Positions 60,697 through 64,000 of a DNA stretch of 64,000 bases are shown here, piece by piece. The position numbers and the translations under genes were made by a program. The stretch lies in NCBI RefSeq assembly GCF_001613245.1, contig NZ_BDBZ01000006.1, positions 1-64,000 on the forward strand, in the 5' to 3' direction. Under the pieces are notes generated by a model. The model was not told where the DNA came from and did no database searches. It saw only the letters and a program-made list of their open reading frames with translations. Origin of the DNA: Nocardia speluncae NBRC 108251 (lineage in GTDB: Bacteria; Actinomycetota; Actinomycetes; Mycobacteriales; Mycobacteriaceae). Every line of letters starts with the position of its first letter. Within the stretch, counting starts at the first letter, position 1.

Positions 60697-61383
60697 TCAC
60701 GGCGAGTCGTCCGCGCGCGAGATCCGGGCTTCGATTCCCGCGACGATGGTGTCGGCGACCAGTCGCGCATGCCGGCGCACCGCGGATTTCCCGAGCGGGT
60801 CCGACGGGGACATCCGGGTCGCCAGCGCAAGCGCAGCGTACGGGGCGGTCGCGCCGTGGGCGATGAGGAAATGCAGCGAGCGCAGGTCGTCGCGGTGCAG
60901 GATTTTGCGTTGGAGCAGCGGTTTCAGGGGTTCGGCGAGCAGGACCGATATCGGCTGGATGTGCCGGTCGTAGAGGTAGGTGAGGCGAGGGCTTTCGATC
61001 GCCGCTTCCGTACTGATCAGGCGCACCACGTCGGGGTATTCGGCCTGAAGTTCGAGGAACCGCACGATTCCCGCGTGGAACTCCTCCAGCGGAGACAGAC
61101 CGGTGCGTTCGGGCCGGATCTTCGGCAGGGTGACCGCGTTGGCGAAGATCCAGTCCGCGACCGCGTACCACAGCGCCTCCTTCGAACCGAAGCGCTGGTG
61201 GATCAAGTTGTGGCTCACGCCGAGTTCCCGGTTTACCGCCGCGACGGAGGCGCCGGTGAACCCGTCCCGGGCGAAGACCCGCAGCGCGGCCGCCAGGATC
61301 TCGTCCACCGAGGCAGGTGTTTCTCCGGCCGGGGGGCGGCCCCGCCCCTTGCGCGTCCCACGCGGTTCCGGTGCCATATCCAT
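60697..61383 (-). CDS. TetR-family transcriptional regulator
   Basis: About 228 residues with an extended N-terminus (RGTRKGRGRPPAGETPAS) before the HTH VDEILAAALRVFARDGFTGASVAAVNRELGVSHNLIHQRFGSKEALWYAV. ATG 61383 is used; ATG 61377 is an alternative. It is divergent from the homogentisate-dioxygenase-like gene with a short palindrome in between, so it probably controls the right-hand catabolic pair. It converges on the MerR gene. Confidence 0.9.
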   Translation of the reverse strand: MDMAPEPRGTRKGRGRPPAGETPASVDEILAAALRVFARDGFTGASVAAVNRELGVSHNLIHQRFGSKEALWYAVADWIFANAVTLPKIRPERTGLSPLEEFHAGIVRFLELQAEYPDVVRLISTEAAIESPRLTYLYDRHIQPISVLLAEPLKPLLQRKILHRDDLRSLHFLIAHGATAPYAALALATRMSPSDPLGKSAVRRHARLVADTIVAGIEARISRADDSP

Positions 61384-61395
61384 GGCCGCGATTAT

Positions 61396-61411
61396 ATTGA
61401 CTGCAATCAAT
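61396..61411. promoter_or_regulatory. Putative TetR operator
   Basis: Inverted repeat attga-N6-tcaat in an AT-rich stretch just before the TetR start and about 115 bases ahead of the divergent dioxygenase gene. Confidence 0.45.
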
Positions 61412-61526
61412 TTTTCTGCGACTGTGAGCCCAGCCACTTCGCGCTGACGGGGACAAGGAATCGCGGCGGCTCCACCCGGCCCGCACCCGCCTCCGCTCCA
61501 GCGCCCGACGAGGACTGGATGCTGCT

Positions 61527-62618
61527 ATGGAATCCTTTGTGCACCTGCGGAAAGGCACCACTCCCGACCGGATGCACGCCGATCTCGGCGGACTCAAGGA
61601 CGATGAGCTGGGGCGCGGCGGTTTCACCGGGCGCACCGCGCAGCTGTATCGGCGCAACGATCCGGTGAGCTACCGCGCCGTCGGCCCGCTCGCTCCGGTG
61701 GATGTACTCGCCGACGCACTGAAACCCACCGATTCGACCGATGCGGCAGGTTCCCCACTGCTGCTGTTCTCCAACGCCGACTGCCGGATCTCGCTGAGCC
61801 GGCGCGACCGGGAGATGCCGTTCTTCGCCCGCTATATCGACGGCGATCTGCTCTCGTTCGTGCACAAGGGTTCCGGGCTGCTGGAGACCGAATTCGGTCC
61901 GCTGCGCTACCGCGAAGGCGACTGGGTGTATGTACCGAAGGCCTGCACGTTCCGGCAGATCCCGGACAGCGAAACCACCTTGCTCATGATCGAGTCGACC
62001 GAGGAGTTCCGGGTACCGCCGGCGGGACCACTGGGCCGGCATTTCCCGTTCGACCCGAACCGGATGACCGTTCCGGAGCCCGCGGCCATGGACGACGACG
62101 GTCGCGACGAGTACGAGGTGCGGCTGGTGCACGAGGGTGGCCCGACAGCACTGTTCTATCCGCATCATCCGCTCGATGTGGTGGGCTGGCAGGGCGATAA
62201 TTTCCCGTTCACGTTCAATATCGCCGACTACAACGTGGTCCTCTCCGATACGGTGCACCTGCCCGCCACCGTGCATCTGTTCATGCAGGCCACCGGCGTG
62301 TACGTGATGAACTTCCTGCCGAAACGGGCCGAATCGGCGCCGGGCACGGAAACGATTCCCTGGTATCACCGCAATGCCGACTACGACGAGATCGCGTTCT
62401 TCCACGGCGGCGATATGTACGGCGTGCCGATGCCGCCGGGGCTGATCTCGCACGCACCGCAGGGGGTGCATCACGGGGCGCCGGAGAAGATGCGGGAGCG
62501 GGCGCGACGTAAGCGGGACGAGATCAGCCATATCGGCTGGACCACCATCGCCGTGGACACCCGGCGTCGGCTGATCCCCTCCCCCGAGGTGCTGGCGAAC
62601 AACCTCGGCGCGCACTGA
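61527..62618 (+). CDS. Homogentisate 1,2-dioxygenase-like cupin enzyme
   Basis: 363 residues, shorter than authentic HmgA (about 430). The family's core is seen in YPHHPLDVVGWQGDNFPFTFNI (211-232) and in WYHRNADYDEIAFFHGG (279-295). Putative iron ligands are His281, Glu288 (or Asp287) and His315/316 (GVHHGAPE). In HmgA the Glu follows the His by six residues; here it is seven, with Asp at six, so the metal site may differ. The enzyme would open an aromatic ring next to a carboxylate or hydroxyl group. It is followed, about 105 bases on, by an alpha/beta hydrolase, and preceded by a TetR gene, indicating an aromatic or ester degradation unit. Confidence 0.8.
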   Translation: MESFVHLRKGTTPDRMHADLGGLKDDELGRGGFTGRTAQLYRRNDPVSYRAVGPLAPVDVLADALKPTDSTDAAGSPLLLFSNADCRISLSRRDREMPFFARYIDGDLLSFVHKGSGLLETEFGPLRYREGDWVYVPKACTFRQIPDSETTLLMIESTEEFRVPPAGPLGRHFPFDPNRMTVPEPAAMDDDGRDEYEVRLVHEGGPTALFYPHHPLDVVGWQGDNFPFTFNIADYNVVLSDTVHLPATVHLFMQATGVYVMNFLPKRAESAPGTETIPWYHRNADYDEIAFFHGGDMYGVPMPPGLISHAPQGVHHGAPEKMRERARRKRDEISHIGWTTIAVDTRRRLIPSPEVLANNLGAH

Positions 62619-62723
62619 CACCGGCACCGGGCCGCTCACCCACCGGCCGCAGACCCCCGCGCATGTCTCGACCCGCGCGCTGCGGCGGGCACTCTCGTTT
62701 CGAAAGACGAAGGCAGGCAATTC

Positions 62724-63899
62724 ATGTCGCATCATGTCGAACGCACTCCGTACGTGATCGCCTACGCGAACACCTCGGGCACCCGGGACGCCTACGGCGG
62801 TCTCACCGAAATGGTCACCCTCGATTCGATTCTGGTGAAACCTGCCGATCTGGACTCGGAGACGGTGCTGGTGCTCATGCACCCGGTCTCCAGCGGCACC
62901 TATCTGCCGATCGTCACGGCGCTGGCCAAGGCCGGCCACCACATCATCGTCTGCAACAGCCGCTACCGGGGCGCCGACCCCGCGCTGCTCATGGAGAAGG
63001 TGGTGCAGGATCTCGGCGAATGTATTCGTGACGCGAAGAAGCGGCTCGGCTACCGGAAGGTGGTGCTGGCGGGCTGGAGTGGTGGCGGATCGCTGTCGGT
63101 GTACTACCAGCAGCAGGCGCAGCATCCGACGGTGACAGCGAGCCCCTCCGGCGACGGCCCCGACCTCACCGAACTGGATCTGCCACCCGCCGACGGGATT
63201 CTGCTGATGGCCGCCCATATCAGCCGCCATCACACGCTCACCGAATGTATCGACCCGTCGATTCTCGACGAATCCGACCCCACCCGGCGCGATCCGGAAC
63301 TGGACCTCTACAACCCCGGCAATCCCAACCAGCCGCCGTACAGCCCCGAATTCGTGGCCCGCTTCCGCCAGGCCCAATACGACCGCAACCGCCGGATCAC
63401 GGCCTGGGTGAAGGAGAAACTGGCCGCAATCCACGCTTCCGACCGCCCGCAGGACGAACACTGTTTCGTCGTCCACGGCACCATGGCCGACCTCACGGTG
63501 CTCGATCCGGCACTGGACCCCAACGACCGCACCCCGGGCGAGTCCTATCTCGGCGAACCGCAGGAAGTGAATATGGGCGCGTTCGGTCTCGCCCGGTTCA
63601 GCACCCTGCGCAGCTGGTTGTCGCAGTGGAGTATCGACGACGCCCGTGGTGACGCGGTGGCCTGCGGCCCGGATATCGCCGTGCCGACACTGGTGCTCTA
63701 CAACGCGGCCGACAATGTCTGCACGCCCTCGCACGCCCACCGCATCTACGAAGCGCTCGGCTGCGCGGACAAGGAACTACACGAGATTCCCGGCGCGAAC
63801 CACTACTACCTGGGCCCGGACCAGCGTGCCCCCCTGGTGAAAGCGATCGGCCTGGTCGACGGCTGGCTGCGGGCCCGCGCTCTCGGCCCGGCGGAATGA
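62724..63899 (+). CDS. Alpha/beta hydrolase
   Basis: 391 residues, cytoplasmic. The nucleophile elbow is VVLAGWSGGGSLSVYYQ, an Asp is in LVLYNAADNVCTPSHA, and the His in EIPGANHYYLGPDQ. HPVSSGTYLPIVTALAKAGHHIIVCNSRY marks the oxyanion region and first strands of the fold. The length and the long insert between elbow and Asp (about 130 residues) set it apart from simple esterases. ATG 62724 has AAGGCAGG ahead. Its role next to the dioxygenase-like gene is probably hydrolysis of a ring-cleavage or ester intermediate. Beyond the stop, 63900-64000 shows nothing recognisable. Confidence 0.86.
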   Translation: MSHHVERTPYVIAYANTSGTRDAYGGLTEMVTLDSILVKPADLDSETVLVLMHPVSSGTYLPIVTALAKAGHHIIVCNSRYRGADPALLMEKVVQDLGECIRDAKKRLGYRKVVLAGWSGGGSLSVYYQQQAQHPTVTASPSGDGPDLTELDLPPADGILLMAAHISRHHTLTECIDPSILDESDPTRRDPELDLYNPGNPNQPPYSPEFVARFRQAQYDRNRRITAWVKEKLAAIHASDRPQDEHCFVVHGTMADLTVLDPALDPNDRTPGESYLGEPQEVNMGAFGLARFSTLRSWLSQWSIDDARGDAVACGPDIAVPTLVLYNAADNVCTPSHAHRIYEALGCADKELHEIPGANHYYLGPDQRAPLVKAIGLVDGWLRARALGPAE

Positions 63900-64000
63900 C
63901 CGGACAGCATGAGCAACCGCGGCCGCCGAGGGCAGCTCCGATTACCCCAGCACATTCCAGGACGCCGGCGTCGACGGTTCACCCTGTGCCCTTGCCCGGC

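Overview
The window is high-GC actinobacterial chromosome, most likely Nocardia or a close mycolic-acid relative. Support: the order sucB/dlaT - TIGR01777 epimerase - lipB - lipA known from mycobacteria (here with an inserted acetyltransferase), an antigen-85-type secreted esterase, an OxyR-AhpC-AhpD locus with mycobacterial residue positions, many TetR/SDR pairs, and type VII (WXG100-like) proteins. No rRNA, CRISPR array, transposase or phage core is visible. The only RNA genes seen are one initiator tRNA and one cobalamin riboswitch. Genus is inferred, not proven.

Layout. 1-4.2 kb: lipoate biosynthesis and E2 operon ending in a strong hairpin. 4.5-8.9 kb: ABM monooxygenase, then ArsR regulator, GTP-type PEP carboxykinase and SulP anion transporter, the last two overlapping. 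9.0-12.4 kb: tRNA-fMet (minus strand) and a riboswitch-led BtuCDF-type importer. 12.5-24.5 kb: small regulator-plus-target units (TetR/NTF2-like, LysR/MFS/reductase, MarR/MFS, OxyR/AhpCD), a DUF5995 protein and a SUMF1-domain protein. 24.8-34.1 kb: FAD monooxygenase behind twin palindromes, secreted serine hydrolase, membrane M28 peptidase, SGNH esterase, a truncated TetR remnant, and an MFS/LysR pair. 34.2-38.7 kb: TetR-controlled SDR, saccharopine-dehydrogenase-like enzyme and acyl-CoA ligase, probably a small acid-degradation operon.

40.2-49.2 kb is the accessory part. A frameshifted secreted-protein gene is followed by a five-gene leftward set: XRE-Nudix-like regulator, its HTH-less paralogue, a resolvase-like protein without the catalytic serine, a one-TM protein and a PD-(D/E)XK-like protein. 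This set diverges from a rightward trio: amidase-domain type VII effector candidate, three-TM protein that may be its immunity partner, and a WXG100-like protein. I consider this the best candidate for an undescribed system.

49.7-64 kb returns to ordinary content: DIP1984 protein, ArsR plus a membrane-anchored hydrolase, a decayed VOC gene copy next to an intact VOC-AraC pair, a secreted protein with an internal duplication, a quinone-reductase-like flavoprotein, a TetR/SDR pair with a 36-bp palindrome, a SulP-MerR operon with a classic 19-bp-spacer promoter, and a TetR-flanked homogentisate-dioxygenase-like enzyme with an alpha/beta hydrolase. Positions of short sites were counted by eye and may be off by a base or two.
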